NCBI GenBank assembly: GCA_036226585.1
Contig: CP108999.1
Coordinates: 91,136-155,135 of the forward strand
DNA length: 64,000 nt
Direction of reading: 5' to 3'
Source: Streptomyces sp. NBC_00708
GTDB taxonomy: Bacteria; Actinomycetota; Actinomycetes; Streptomycetales; Streptomycetaceae
The notes below the pieces were generated by a model that was given only the letters and a program-made list of their open reading frames with translations, did no database searches and was not told the DNA's origin. Position 1 is the first letter of the stretch. Each line of letters begins with the position of its first letter. The position numbers were made by a program, and so were the translations under genes. Shown piece by piece: positions 1 to 8,152 of the stretch.

Positions 1-241
1 GGTCGCGTCCACCAGCGCGCTCTACCAACTGCCCACCACCGTCACCGCCATCGGATCCGACGACGCCCTCGAAGCCAACTGGTGGCCCGCCGGCAGCCTC
101 ACCCAGCTCACCACCGCGATCACCGCCGCCGGACGCACCCTCTACACCGCCCACCTACCCCTGCTCCAACGCGCCCTCGACCACCTCGACGCCACCGGCG
201 ACCACCCTCGCCCCGAGCGCACACCCGAAGGCAGCCGATGA
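1..241 (+). CDS. C-terminal end of a truncated hypothetical protein
   Basis: The reading frame is open from the window edge (codons starting at base 2) to a TGA at 239-241, giving about 79 residues. It contains the stretch EANWWPAGSLTQLTTAI and a helical tail, with no motif I recognise. The stop overlaps the ATG of the next gene (ATGA), so the two are translationally coupled. The start lies outside the window. Confidence 0.6.
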   Translation, partial: VASTSALYQLPTTVTAIGSDDALEANWWPAGSLTQLTTAITAAGRTLYTAHLPLLQRALDHLDATGDHPRPERTPEGSR

Positions 242-561
242 GCAACACCGGCACCGGCTCGCGCGACAACCCCGTCGAGACGACTCCTGACACCGTTCCC
301 ACGGGCTGTTCCTGGTTCCTCGACCCGGACGGCACCCTCTGCCTCTCCCCCGGCTGCATGGCCCGCGTCCAGGACCCCGAGGCGGAATGCCTGTGCGACA
401 CCCTCACCACCCAGCACGCCCGACTGAAACGCCGGATGCGAGAGCTGAAGGGCCGCCAGAAGTACGCGGACAACTGGTGGCACGCCCTCACCGCGGCCGT
501 CGCCGCGCACCCCGACCAGAACGCCATCCTCGCCGACACCCGGCGTCGCGCCGGCCGCTGA
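238..561 (+). CDS. Hypothetical 107-aa protein with cysteine cluster and helical tail
   Basis: The ATG overlaps the previous stop (ATGA), which decides this start. The first half holds five cysteines within about 40 residues, including GCSWFLDPDG, LCLSPGC and AECLCD; this could be a small metal site, but no standard zinc-finger spacing is clear. The second half is basic and helical (RLKRRMRELKGRQKYADNWW). A hairpin follows the gene at 584-616. Function unknown. Its place just ahead of regulatory genes of plasmid type suggests an accessory plasmid protein. Confidence 0.6.
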   Translation: MSNTGTGSRDNPVETTPDTVPTGCSWFLDPDGTLCLSPGCMARVQDPEAECLCDTLTTQHARLKRRMRELKGRQKYADNWWHALTAAVAAHPDQNAILADTRRRAGR

Positions 562-583
562 TCCACCCCGAAAACGCAAGGCG

Positions 584-616
584 CCCGGGGCCGTTGCTGA
601 AGACAGCGGCCCCGGG
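584..616. terminator. GC-rich hairpin after the first operon
   Basis: A perfect 10-bp stem (CCCGGGGCCG at 584-593, complement at 607-616) encloses a 13-nt loop. There is no T-run, which is usual for terminators in high-GC actinobacteria. It separates the first two genes from the GGDEF gene. Confidence 0.6.
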
Positions 617-655
617 CTCTCCAACCCGTGCACGAGACGAGAAGGAAGAACCAGT

Positions 656-1315
656 ATGACTGCCGCCCTGTTACCGCGTAAGGCTCTCCGCATCACGGCC
701 ATGGCCCTTCCTCTGGCCGGATGGACTCTGCACAGCACCGTCCTGCACCACCGCCTCACCCAGGCCAACCGAGACCCCCTCACCACCGCCTGGCGCCGCG
801 AAGCATTCACCACCCGCGCGCAACGCCTCCTGGACCGCCACCCCGGCGACGTCGCCCTGGTCCTCGCAGACGCCGACGACTTCAAGCAGATCAACGACAA
901 CTACGGGCACTCGGCGGGCGATGCCGCGCTCGCCGCGATTGGCGCCCGGCTGACCGACTGGGCCGGACCGCGCGGCGTCGTCGGCAGGCTCGGCGGCGAC
1001 GAGTTCGCCGTCCTCACCCGCATCGAGCCCCGCCACCAGGACCTGCGCCTGGAGCACCTCACCCACCTCATGTCGCGCCCGTTCCAGCACGACGACGGGC
1101 TGCTGCCCCTGGCCGTCTCGCTGGGCGCCGCCACCCCCGCAGCCGTCAAAGCCACCGACCTGCGAACCCTGATGCGCGCGGCCGACGCCGCCATGTACGA
1201 GGGCAAGCACACCGGCCGCATCGTCCACGCCCGCCCCGACCACGCCGCCGCACCGTCCGTCAACGGCCGTCGCTCCGGCCGGCCCGGCACCGCCCTGCGG
1301 GGGCGAGCGGCATGA
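656..1315 (+). CDS. GGDEF-domain protein (putative diguanylate cyclase)
   Basis: 219 residues. A hydrophobic N-terminus (about 10-30) is followed by one GGDEF domain: the metal and substrate loop DADDFKQINDNYGH at about 72-85 and an intact signature RLGGDEFAVL with GGDEF at 113-117. Members of this family condense two GTP to cyclic di-GMP, which in Streptomyces binds BldD and delays sporulation. No RxxD inhibitory site precedes the signature, so product inhibition is not expected. There is no sensory domain apart from the N-terminal hydrophobic stretch. A purine-rich RBS (about 636-648) lies upstream, and the stop overlaps the ASCH start. Confidence 0.88.
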   Translation: MTAALLPRKALRITAMALPLAGWTLHSTVLHHRLTQANRDPLTTAWRREAFTTRAQRLLDRHPGDVALVLADADDFKQINDNYGHSAGDAALAAIGARLTDWAGPRGVVGRLGGDEFAVLTRIEPRHQDLRLEHLTHLMSRPFQHDDGLLPLAVSLGAATPAAVKATDLRTLMRAADAAMYEGKHTGRIVHARPDHAAAPSVNGRRSGRPGTALRGRAA

Positions 1316-1752
1316 CCACCCCCTCGAAGCCGACGCTCGACGAGGTCCGCGGCATCAGCATCCGGCAGCCCTACGCGGCCTGCATCCTGGCCGGCGCCAA
1401 GACCGTTGAGAACCGGTCCGCCCGCTGGAGGACCGGCTGGGTCCTGCTCCACACCAGCAAGACCATCGACCGCCCCGCCCTCCGCGACCCCCTGGTCGCC
1501 CGCACGGTCCGCGACCGCGAGCTGGTCACCGGTGCCGTCGTCGGCGTTGCCCGAATCGTCGACTGCCACCAGGACCCCGAAGGCACGCCGCCCTGTTCCG
1601 CTTGGGCTCACCCCGGGGCCTGGCACGTGGTGCTCGACGACGTCCAGGAGCTCGCCCTGCCGATCCCGGCACGCGGACAGCTCGGACCCTGGCGCCCCAC
1701 GGAGGATCTCGTCGACCAGGTCCTCCAGCAGCTGCCGCACCTGCGGCCGTGA
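1312..1752 (+). CDS. ASCH-domain protein
   Basis: 146 residues, with the ATG overlapping the GGDEF stop. The N-terminus shows the ASCH signature: ISIRQPYAACILAGAKTVENR, then WRTGWVLLHTSK and a later GAVVGVARIVDC strand. ASCH is a PUA-like beta-barrel that binds RNA or nucleosides and occurs in RNA-modifying or nuclease proteins. It is common on actinobacterial plasmids and phages. Its position in a run of overlapping genes suggests co-expression with the GGDEF and WhiB-like proteins. The exact substrate cannot be told from the sequence. Confidence 0.82.
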   Translation: MTTPSKPTLDEVRGISIRQPYAACILAGAKTVENRSARWRTGWVLLHTSKTIDRPALRDPLVARTVRDRELVTGAVVGVARIVDCHQDPEGTPPCSAWAHPGAWHVVLDDVQELALPIPARGQLGPWRPTEDLVDQVLQQLPHLRP

Positions 1753-2027
1753 GCCGTACCCGCTCCAAGCAGCCGTCGTGGGAGCCGGGCCGGATCCCGC
1801 TCCCCGGCGGCCTGCTCGACTGGCGTGACGGCCGGCACTACGACCACCGCGCCCTGCCCTGCACCCTGTGCAACGGCCTTACACCGCTGCGCTCCCACGC
1901 GGACGAGCCCGTTCACAAGACCTGCGCCGAGGCCTGGATCGCCGCCAACCCGGCCGAGGCCCGCACCGGCCGGTTCGCCTCGGACACCCAGGCGGCCGGA
2001 CGCCGCCACAGCACCGACCACGCCTGA
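1749..2027 (+). CDS. Small CxxC/HxxC protein, 92 aa
   Basis: It starts with GTG overlapping the ASCH stop (GTGA). The middle contains CTLCNG followed about 15 residues later by HKTC, a spacing that could hold one zinc ion. The segment AEAWIAANPAEA then forms a helix. It resembles small zinc-ribbon proteins found next to WhiB-like genes on Streptomyces plasmids, but I cannot name a family. Position and overlap support a genuine gene. Confidence 0.6.
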   Translation: MSRTRSKQPSWEPGRIPLPGGLLDWRDGRHYDHRALPCTLCNGLTPLRSHADEPVHKTCAEAWIAANPAEARTGRFASDTQAAGRRHSTDHA

Positions 2028-2060
2028 CCTCTCTGTCTCGCTCCAGCATGGAGGCTTCTC

Positions 2061-2615
2061 ATGCCCGGTTCCCGCTCCGCTGCCACTCAGCCGGCCACCC
2101 CGGCCGACGACCGGATCCCCTTTCCCACCTCGGATCAGCCCCTGAGCTGCCGCACCGACCCGGCACTCTTCGCCATCGAGGACGTCGACACGGCCGAGGA
2201 CCCGCGCGCCCGGGAAAAGGCCCTGGCACACGCCCGGCGCGCCTGCTCCGCCTGCCCAGTCGTCACCGACTGCCTGAAGTGGGCCCTGGCCAACCCGGAT
2301 TTGACCCCGACCGGCGTGTGGGCAGCGACCACCAAGCGCGCACGCACCCGGCTCCGCAACCAACTCGCTGCCCGGCTCGGCCCCGACTGGGTCGGCGTCC
2401 TCGCCGAGCGGGACCGCCGCCGGCGCGAACGACAGCACGCCGCCCGCCTCGCCCCGCCGGCCGTCCGCGACCAGGCCCTGGCCCGGCTGGAGCTGGAGCT
2501 AATCCCGACCCGGCCCGAGCCGTACGAGCCGTGGTGCGAGCCGATGACCCCGGCCCGCCAGGCACAGAACCGCGCAGTTCTCCAGGCCGCGCTGACCACG
2601 CCGGTGGCCGCGTGA
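2061..2615 (+). CDS. WhiB-like iron-sulfur transcription factor
   Basis: 184 residues. The four cysteines that bind the [4Fe-4S] cluster are seen at about C30, C62, C65 and C71 (ACSACPVVTDC), followed by WALANPDLTPTGVWAATT, which aligns with the family's G(V/I)WGG turn but reads GVWAA. The C-terminal half is strongly basic (RDRRRRERQHAARLAP) and may bind DNA. Wbl proteins bind sigma factor region 4 and control development or redox responses. Plasmid and phage copies often interfere with host WhiB functions. The stop overlaps the next ATG (TGATG). Confidence 0.88.
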   Translation: MPGSRSAATQPATPADDRIPFPTSDQPLSCRTDPALFAIEDVDTAEDPRAREKALAHARRACSACPVVTDCLKWALANPDLTPTGVWAATTKRARTRLRNQLAARLGPDWVGVLAERDRRRRERQHAARLAPPAVRDQALARLELELIPTRPEPYEPWCEPMTPARQAQNRAVLQAALTTPVAA

Positions 2616-3418
2616 TGTTCGCCGACTGGCAGCAGGCCCTCGACGCCGAGGGCCTGCCCCTGAACCCCAACACCGACGACCAGCGAGCCGCCGCCACACG
2701 CACCATCGCCCGCCACGCGACCAGCAACGAGGATCTCGTCCTCCTCCTGAACATGACCGGCCTGCCCAGCGACGACGACAACCTCACCGCCCTGCTCCCC
2801 CTCATTCCCGACACCGGAGACGCACCCGCCATGACACATCCCACCTCTCCCCCCGCACCGTCCGCGCGCGATGCCGCCGTCCGCCACACCAGCGGCACGA
2901 CCGCACAGACCAGCCGCGAGGCAAGCGGGCTGAGCGATGCTCGCCTCCGCGACGTCATCCTCGACCAGCCCCGTACGCACCTCACCCCGCCCGCAGCCGA
3001 GACCATCGACGTGGAACAGCTGCTCGCCTGGGCCGCTTCACACCCGGCCGCCTCCGTACGCCGCCGGGCCGCCCGCATCACCGCCGACCTGACCGACCTG
3101 ACCGGACGGCACCACCAAGAGGCCGCGCAACGTGAAGCCGAAGCGCAGGTGGCCAAGGCCAAGGCCGAACTGGAGAAGGCACAGGCGGTACTGCACACGC
3201 TGAAGACCGGCCCCCGCGCGACCACGACGCCCACGACCTCCCCGACGTCGTCGCACCGCTCCGGCCTGGGCAGCGGCCGCACCAGGGAGGAGCTCGCCGC
3301 GATCAGGAAGTGGGCGCGCGCGAACGGCTACAAGGTCGCCGACGCCGGCATGGTGCCCAAGACCGTGGTGGAGGCATACGACGCCGCCCACCGGACGCCG
3401 ACCCGCGAGGAGAGCTGA
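2615..3418 (+). CDS. Lsr2 C-terminal-domain fusion protein
   Basis: 267 residues. The last about 47 residues match the Lsr2 DNA-binding domain: ELAAIRKWARANGYKVAD, then MVPKTVVEAYDAAH. The usual basic RGR loop is replaced by AGM, which may weaken minor-groove binding. A coiled-coil stretch (about 155-195, rich in E, K and A) replaces the Lsr2 oligomerisation domain. The N-terminus (FADWQQALDAEGLPL, DLVLLLNMTGLPSDD) is a separate acidic helical module. Lsr2 silences AT-rich foreign DNA, so a plasmid protein of this kind could be a stealth factor or an antagonist. It is coupled to the WhiB-like gene by overlap. Confidence 0.75.
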   Translation: MFADWQQALDAEGLPLNPNTDDQRAAATRTIARHATSNEDLVLLLNMTGLPSDDDNLTALLPLIPDTGDAPAMTHPTSPPAPSARDAAVRHTSGTTAQTSREASGLSDARLRDVILDQPRTHLTPPAAETIDVEQLLAWAASHPAASVRRRAARITADLTDLTGRHHQEAAQREAEAQVAKAKAELEKAQAVLHTLKTGPRATTTPTTSPTSSHRSGLGSGRTREELAAIRKWARANGYKVADAGMVPKTVVEAYDAAHRTPTREES

Positions 3419-3458
3419 CCATGCCCCCCCCACTGATGCGATAGCCCTCGTCGGCTTC

Positions 3459-3914
3459 ATGGACGAAGAGGCCGAGCCCGACGAGCAACACGAGTCGCGG
3501 GTACGGTTTCGCCTCATCGTCTCCCCGACCGACTCCCTGGTGGACGAGACGATCCTGCCGTGCGCGGTCACCGACCCGCAGATGGCGCACGCGGTCATGC
3601 ACGACCTGGTCCCCGGCGACAAGCTCCGCATCACCGGAGACCTGCGGCTCCCCCGCACACCGAACGAGCCCATGTGGCTGGCCGTCCGTACGCTCGCCGT
3701 CCTGGAGATCGCGCCCCGGCTGACCGACCCGGGCGCTGTGTCCACCGTCGTCATCGAGCGATACGGGCCGTATCTCTGCTGGCTCGACTCGGAGAACTCC
3801 GGTGAGGTCCCGGTATGGACCGAGGCCGGCGTCTGGGTCGGCACAGCAGTCGACCCGAGCGCGCTCGGCGACCTGATCAACACATTCGAGCAGCGCCAGG
3901 CCACCGGCGAGTAG
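3459..3914 (+). CDS. OB-fold-like protein, N-terminus probably frameshifted
   Basis: The open frame from ATG 3459 gives 151 residues. VPGDKLRITGDLRLP and a following strand-rich stretch suggest a single-stranded-DNA-binding type OB fold. The expected start is an ATG at 3421, two bases after the previous stop, but it runs into TAG after seven codons. Adding one C to the eight-C tract at 3424-3431 would join ATG 3421 to this frame and add MPPPTDAIALVGF. So either the tract holds a sequencing or real indel, or translation starts at 3459. The C-terminal half (VVIERYGPYLCWLDSENSGE) is unassigned. A strong terminator follows. Confidence 0.6.
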   Translation: MDEEAEPDEQHESRVRFRLIVSPTDSLVDETILPCAVTDPQMAHAVMHDLVPGDKLRITGDLRLPRTPNEPMWLAVRTLAVLEIAPRLTDPGAVSTVVIERYGPYLCWLDSENSGEVPVWTEAGVWVGTAVDPSALGDLINTFEQRQATGE

Positions 3915-3964
3915 GACCGCCGTCAGGCTCGACACGGAGCCAACCTGCGACTCCGATCACGAAG

Positions 3965-4011
3965 CAGCGGCCTTGCCGCCCAGACACCGAGTCTGGGCGG
4001 CAAGGCCGCTG
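3965..4011. terminator. Strong hairpin ending the 0.7-3.9 kb operon
   Basis: A perfect 20-bp stem (3965-3984 with 3992-4011) around a 7-nt loop lies about 50 bases after the OB-fold-like gene. It is the longest simple terminator-type hairpin in the left half of the window. Confidence 0.8.
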
Positions 4012-4090
4012 TTCTGCGTTCGGAGGATGGGAGGCAGAGCACGGCCGGGGTAGCCGAGACCCCCCACTGGCTACCGACCCCGTCGCAGCT

Positions 4091-4254
4091 GTCCCGTCTC
4101 AGGGAACTGAGTCGGAGCCGATCCGTCTCAACGAACCCAGTCGTCGCAGGCCGGAGGCCGGCACGCGCTCGCCCGGTCTCTACAGGGCCGTCTCAGCGAA
4201 GTTAGTCGCCCCAGGTCGGGGGCCTGTCGTCGACTGGGTTCGTTGAGACGGGAC
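4091..4254. repeat. 164-bp modular repeat element, copy A
   Basis: The ends are an 11-bp inverted repeat (GTCCCGTCTCA / TGAGACGGGAC). Inside are three direct boxes of the form GTCTCA-RSGAA-AGTCG at offsets 5, 34 and 99 and one inverted box at the right end. Copy B (7879-8042) is nearly identical in opposite orientation; copy C (8153-8316) is diverged but of identical length. The 584-bp gap 3915-4498 holds only this element, the preceding terminator and the RBS of the next gene. Confidence 0.85.
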
Positions 4255-4498
4255 ACCGCTGTCCGCATACGAGTGGAGTCCACTCATCCAGGCAGCGTGT
4301 CGATAGCTCCCAATCGGCCGATGTGGTCTACTCCCGGGCTGTGGGGCCTGCGGCCTCCATGCCACGCGCCCGACCCGACATCGAGCACTACGTGGAGAAG
4401 CCAACACGGCCGGCACCGCATCATGGACAAACCTTCCTCGTGGCTCCCTGCCGCAAGCTGTGTCGGGACAGCTCCGCGGCACCGAAAGGGCCCGAGCT

Positions 4499-5590
4499 AT
4501 GAAGACCACCGCCATCGCACGCCGCGCCGAACTGCTGCGCCTCTACACCGGGCTCCCCTGGCAATCCGCTCTCCGGCGGGTCATGGCAGCCCCACCCGGC
4601 GCCCCGCTGATTCAGCAGCCGAAGACGGATCAACTCCTCCTCGAAGCACAAGTCATGCGCGCGCTGGCCTGGCGTCACATCAGCACGATTCACCCCTGGG
4701 GCATTGAGTACGTCGACCCACGCCCCGATCAACTTCGGATTCGCTTCGGTCCGGACCCGGCCGCGCGGCGCTACCACGAAGAGACTCAGGTGCTGGACCT
4801 GGCGGAAGTACTGCTGCCGCGGACGGACGGGCACGGCGATGTCATGGGAATCCCTGGAGTCCGACCCCACGTGGAGGACGGCCTGGTCGTACTGCGCATG
4901 CTGGGTACCTCCGCGTCCGTCACCCTGCTGGGTCTGGACGCGAACGAGTGGATGAAGGCAGTCAGATACCAGGACCTGCGCTTGGCTGCACTTGGCATGA
5001 CGTCATGTCACCGCGCTCTCCCGGATCAACGACACCCCGCCGAGAGTCGATCTCGGACCGCTGCACGGCGAGGACGGGGGGCAATGACAGAGGCATCAGC
5101 CTGGATGGCAAGCGGGCTCCTGCGCAGAGTCGGATTGATTCGCACCCTTGGCATCCCGCTGGCCGTAACCGGTTGGATCGGCGATCTAGAGCGAGCCGGC
5201 GGTGAACACTGGATCATCGATCCAACTTTCGCGGAGGGCCAGAACCGCACCGGTCATCGCCGGCTCATGGCACTGCTCTCGGCGCCCGGCTGGGGGATGC
5301 CGCTGACCACCAGGGAGGAGCACTGCAACTGCCACCTCCCACCCGGTTTCAGCGACCAATGCACGATCTTCGCAACTGGGTCGGCCGAGTGGCCGGGCAG
5401 GCTGCAGGTACGCGCGATCCATCGCCGCGGTGAGCGCCTGTCACAGATTCAAGAAGACAGCCCTGCGCTCTACGCCGCGCAGCGACTGCTGCACCGGGCG
5501 GTGCCTCCATGGGTCGACCGCTGGGTGGAACGGGAAAGCTCTGGCGTCTCGGGCGTAGCCGCGCTTACAGGGCCCGCCCCTACTGCGTGA
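4499..5590 (+). CDS. Hypothetical 363-aa protein, possibly two modules
   Basis: The ATG at 4499 is preceded by GAAAGGG about nine bases upstream, which is better than the upstream GTG at 4460. The N-terminal module (about 1-165; LLRLYTGLPWQSALRRV, then a region ending LRLAALGM) is globular. A low-complexity basic linker (SRSRTAARRGRGAM) leads to a second module (TLGIPLAVTGWIGDLERAG, then CNCHLPPGFSDQC). The linker composition and an in-frame ATG at its end suggest either a natural fusion or a decayed boundary between two genes. Not assignable to a family. Confidence 0.6.
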   Translation: MKTTAIARRAELLRLYTGLPWQSALRRVMAAPPGAPLIQQPKTDQLLLEAQVMRALAWRHISTIHPWGIEYVDPRPDQLRIRFGPDPAARRYHEETQVLDLAEVLLPRTDGHGDVMGIPGVRPHVEDGLVVLRMLGTSASVTLLGLDANEWMKAVRYQDLRLAALGMTSCHRALPDQRHPAESRSRTAARRGRGAMTEASAWMASGLLRRVGLIRTLGIPLAVTGWIGDLERAGGEHWIIDPTFAEGQNRTGHRRLMALLSAPGWGMPLTTREEHCNCHLPPGFSDQCTIFATGSAEWPGRLQVRAIHRRGERLSQIQEDSPALYAAQRLLHRAVPPWVDRWVERESSGVSGVAALTGPAPTA

Positions 5591-5675
5591 GCCCCAGACT
5601 CAGCGGATGCCGTGGCAACCGCATCACCACGCCCCCCGCGGGGCCCGGCCGAGCACCGTCGGAGGGGCCCCGCCC

Positions 5676-5996
5676 ATGGAGAACACAATGCCGTACCCCA
5701 TTGGCCCCACCCCGTGGCGCGTGATCTACAAGCCAACCGAGCGCCGCCGCGAACCCGCCCGTACCCACCCCTGCGCCCTCGCCCGCGAAGGCGACCGCTG
5801 CACCCCGAGCACCCTGGCCGCCGTGAACACCATGGTCTGGGACCACTGCCACACTCACGGCTTCATTCGCGGACCCCTCTGCACCCAGCACAACCTCCGC
5901 ATGCACCGGTACGACACCGGCTGGCCCCACAACGCCCACGACCCCGACTTCATCGACTACGCGCGCCGCTGCGCCGGCTGCTCCGGCCCCTGGTAG
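5676..5996 (+). CDS. Endonuclease VII-like HNH protein
   Basis: About 106 residues from ATG 5676, with GGAGGGG eight bases upstream; ATG 5688 is an alternative. It carries WDHCHTHGFIRGPLCTQHN, the DHCH...G...RG.LC..HN core of the recombination endonuclease VII family (T4 gp49-like), which uses a His-Me finger to cut branched DNA. A CAGC motif near the C-terminus could complete a zinc site. Short versions are abundant in actinobacterial phages and plasmids, where the target is unknown (junction resolution or nicking). Confidence 0.8.
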   Translation: MENTMPYPIGPTPWRVIYKPTERRREPARTHPCALAREGDRCTPSTLAAVNTMVWDHCHTHGFIRGPLCTQHNLRMHRYDTGWPHNAHDPDFIDYARRCAGCSGPW

Positions 5997-6002
5997 CAGC
6001 GC

Positions 6003-6596
6003 TCAGCCGCCGCTCTGCCCCTCCTCCGGCTTCAACACACCGTCGCGGCCCAGGACCCAGGTCACACCTGCGGCGTCCGTGAACCAGGCCACAGGGCGGT
6101 TGTTGTCCACAGTGGTCTCGTTCCAGCGAGGAGACTCGAAGACCACCTGCCGCCCTGGGCCAATGACGTCCACAGGCACGCCCCGACGTCCCTGGTCAGG
6201 CAGGCGCCGATCGCCAACGTCAACTGCGCTCACGGCGTTGTACGTATCCCCGAAGCGGACCAAAACATCCGTCACCACGTCATCGCTGCCATTGGTCACC
6301 TCCACCACCCACCGGTCGTACCCGATGGCATTTCCGTCCCGGTCGCGGTCAATGAAGCCGCCAGTTCGGTACGTCATGGTGACCCGCTTCGCCTGGGCCC
6401 ATTTCCGGTCCTCCGCAGCGGCCCGCAGCTCTGCCCGCTCCAGGGACAGGGTCGCCGATTGCTCCCCGATGAACACCCGCTGCTCCTGAATCTGTTGCCG
6501 TTGGCTCCTGATCGTCAGGTAGGCGAACCAGGCCGCGCCTCCCGCGAATACCGCGGCTATCCATGTCGGGGCATCGCCCCAGTTCACTGAACTCAC
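6003..6596 (-). CDS. Membrane-anchored hypothetical protein, 197 aa
   Basis: An N-terminal transmembrane helix (about residues 11-29, WIAAVFAGGAAWFAYLTI) is followed by a coiled-coil stretch (SQRQQIQEQRVFIGEQ...RAELRAAAEDRKW) and a beta-rich domain (DRWVVEVTNGSDDVVTDVL). The plan is the same as in the gene at 32297-32944, suggesting distant paralogues. The beta domain probably faces the cytoplasm. It is convergent with the endonuclease gene, with six bases between them. Function unknown. Confidence 0.65.
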   Translation of the reverse strand: MSSVNWGDAPTWIAAVFAGGAAWFAYLTIRSQRQQIQEQRVFIGEQSATLSLERAELRAAAEDRKWAQAKRVTMTYRTGGFIDRDRDGNAIGYDRWVVEVTNGSDDVVTDVLVRFGDTYNAVSAVDVGDRRLPDQGRRGVPVDVIGPGRQVVFESPRWNETTVDNNRPVAWFTDAAGVTWVLGRDGVLKPEEGQSGG

Positions 6597-6898
6597 GACG
6601 GCACGCTAAGCGCCCCATACACCCCCTGTCTCAACTGCTTGCGTTCCGACGGCTTCGTCTGCATCATTGGCCCGTCCGGCAAGCCCGGACGCATGAGCCG
6701 CTTCGGTCAGAGCGCCGAAGCTCTAGAGGTCCATCGAGCAGGCGCGGTACCCCTGCCGACCGGCCGAGACTAAGCCCCAGCATCGAGCCCACCGTGGGGC
6801 CGCTGGGGCTCTTCCACGTCACAGACCGACCAAACCGCCCCACACCCCTGCCACACAGCAGATGATGTCCCCCTCACCAGCACGTCCCAGGGGGGACC
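6597..6898. other. Intergenic region between divergent genes
   Basis: About 300 bases between a minus-strand gene and the plus-strand lipoprotein gene. It must hold promoters for both. The only clear element is the G-run RBS (AGGGGGGACC) just before 6899. I see no repeat or convincing ORF. Confidence 0.4.
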
Positions 6899-7480
6899 AT
6901 GAACACCCGCACCACCGCCGCCCTCGCGGCCGGCCTGCTCCTCGCAGCCCTCACCGCATGCGGGGGAGGCGACGACGACAAGCCCACCGCCGCCCCCACC
7001 ACTGAGACCAAGACCGCGCCGTCACCCTCCGCTCCGGCCCCCGAACCCACGCCCACCGCCATGGCCCTCGGCGATGTCCTCCACTGGGAAGACGTCGCCA
7101 ACGACATCTCCGGCACCAGCTCGGTCCTCAGCTACAAGCAAGGCGTCAAGAGCGCCGGCGATGCTGACGACGAGGTCGGCGCCGCCGGATACGAGTGGGC
7201 CGCCCTTGAACTCAAGGTGTGCAGCAGCAAGGGCACCTTCCCCACCTCGTCCTCGCCCTGGGTCCTCGCCTACGACGACGGCGGCCGCGTCGAAGCGTCC
7301 AGCAGCATTTACGACGACTTTCCCCGCCCCCACTACCCGGTCGAGGCCACCCTCACCGCCGGCAAGTGCATCCGCGGCTACGTCGTCTACCCAGTCCCCG
7401 ACGACGACCGACCCGCCTCCGTGATCTACACCTACGGCAACCCCGTCACCACAGCCGAGTGGACCGTACCCACGAAGTAA
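6899..7480 (+). CDS. Secreted lipoprotein, DUF4352-like
   Basis: 193 residues with a lipoprotein signal: MNTRTTAALAAGLLLAALTAC, lipobox LTAC and C21 as the lipidation site. A Thr/Pro/Ala-rich linker (about 28-56) leads to an immunoglobulin-like domain (YEWAALELKVCSS, LTAGKCIRGYVVYPVPDD, VIYTYGNP) that resembles DUF4352 proteins of Streptomyces. Two cysteines (about 107 and 160) could form a disulfide. It acts outside the membrane; ligand unknown. It may help in surface exclusion or envelope protection of plasmid-bearing cells, but nothing shows this directly. Confidence 0.78.
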   Translation: MNTRTTAALAAGLLLAALTACGGGDDDKPTAAPTTETKTAPSPSAPAPEPTPTAMALGDVLHWEDVANDISGTSSVLSYKQGVKSAGDADDEVGAAGYEWAALELKVCSSKGTFPTSSSPWVLAYDDGGRVEASSSIYDDFPRPHYPVEATLTAGKCIRGYVVYPVPDDDRPASVIYTYGNPVTTAEWTVPTK

Positions 7481-7824
7481 CCGCAGGAAGTGGCGCCCGG
7501 GTCGGCAACAGGCGCCCCTACCGCCGCCTTATCGCCACCATCTGCGCAATGCGCCGGCTCTGCTGGCTCTGCGGCGGCGACATCCCACCCGACCTCGGCA
7601 CCTGACACCCGCTGTCGTTCACGCTCGACTGCGTGCGATTCCAAAACCAGGCGATGACCCCCATCGGCACGGCTGCGGAGCGGTAGACACCCAGAAAACC
7701 AAGGAAGGGATCGAGCGCGTCGGCTTCTAGATGGTCCCGTCGCCTTCGGCTGCTGCAGGGGCCATGATGTGCGGCGCTCCGGACTTCCGTCTGCCGCTCG
7801 CTGTTGGCAGGGCCCGGATGGCTC

Positions 7825-7846
7825 TTTGTTGTCCGCGGACAACAAA
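7825..7846. promoter_or_regulatory. parS-like palindrome 1
   Basis: A 22-bp perfect palindrome around TTGTCCGCGGACAA. Four copies of this core occur in the window, all between 7.8 and 9.5 kb, close to or inside parB. Chromosomal Streptomyces parS is different (GTTTCACGTGAAAC), so this would be a plasmid-specific site. Confidence 0.65.
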
Positions 7847-7878
7847 GCAGCCGCCCCCTCTGCCCGGGTGACCCGTCT

Positions 7879-8042
7879 GTCCCGTCTCAACGAACCCAGT
7901 CGACGACAGGCCCCCGACCTGGGGCGACTAACTTCGCTGAGACGGCCCTGTAGAGACGGGACGAGCGCGTGCTGACCCCCGGCCTGCGACGCCTGGGTTC
8001 GTTGAGACGGATCGGCTCCGACTCGGTTCCCTGAGACGGGAC
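7879..8042. repeat. 164-bp modular repeat element, copy B (inverted to A)
   Basis: Same length and boundaries as copy A but in reverse orientation, with only scattered substitutions. It lies between two parS-like palindromes. Confidence 0.85.
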
Positions 8043-8084
8043 AGCCAACGGGAGCCGCCCTTGGGCTCTGTGCCAGCAGCGAGC

Positions 8085-8110
8085 AACTTGTTGTCCGCGG
8101 ACAACAAGTT
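8085..8110. promoter_or_regulatory. parS-like palindrome 2
   Basis: A 26-bp perfect palindrome sharing the core TTGTTGTCCGCGGACAACAA with palindrome 1. Confidence 0.65.
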
Positions 8111-8152
8111 TCAGCAAGCGTTCACGAACCTTCTGGATCCGAAGGCACCCCA

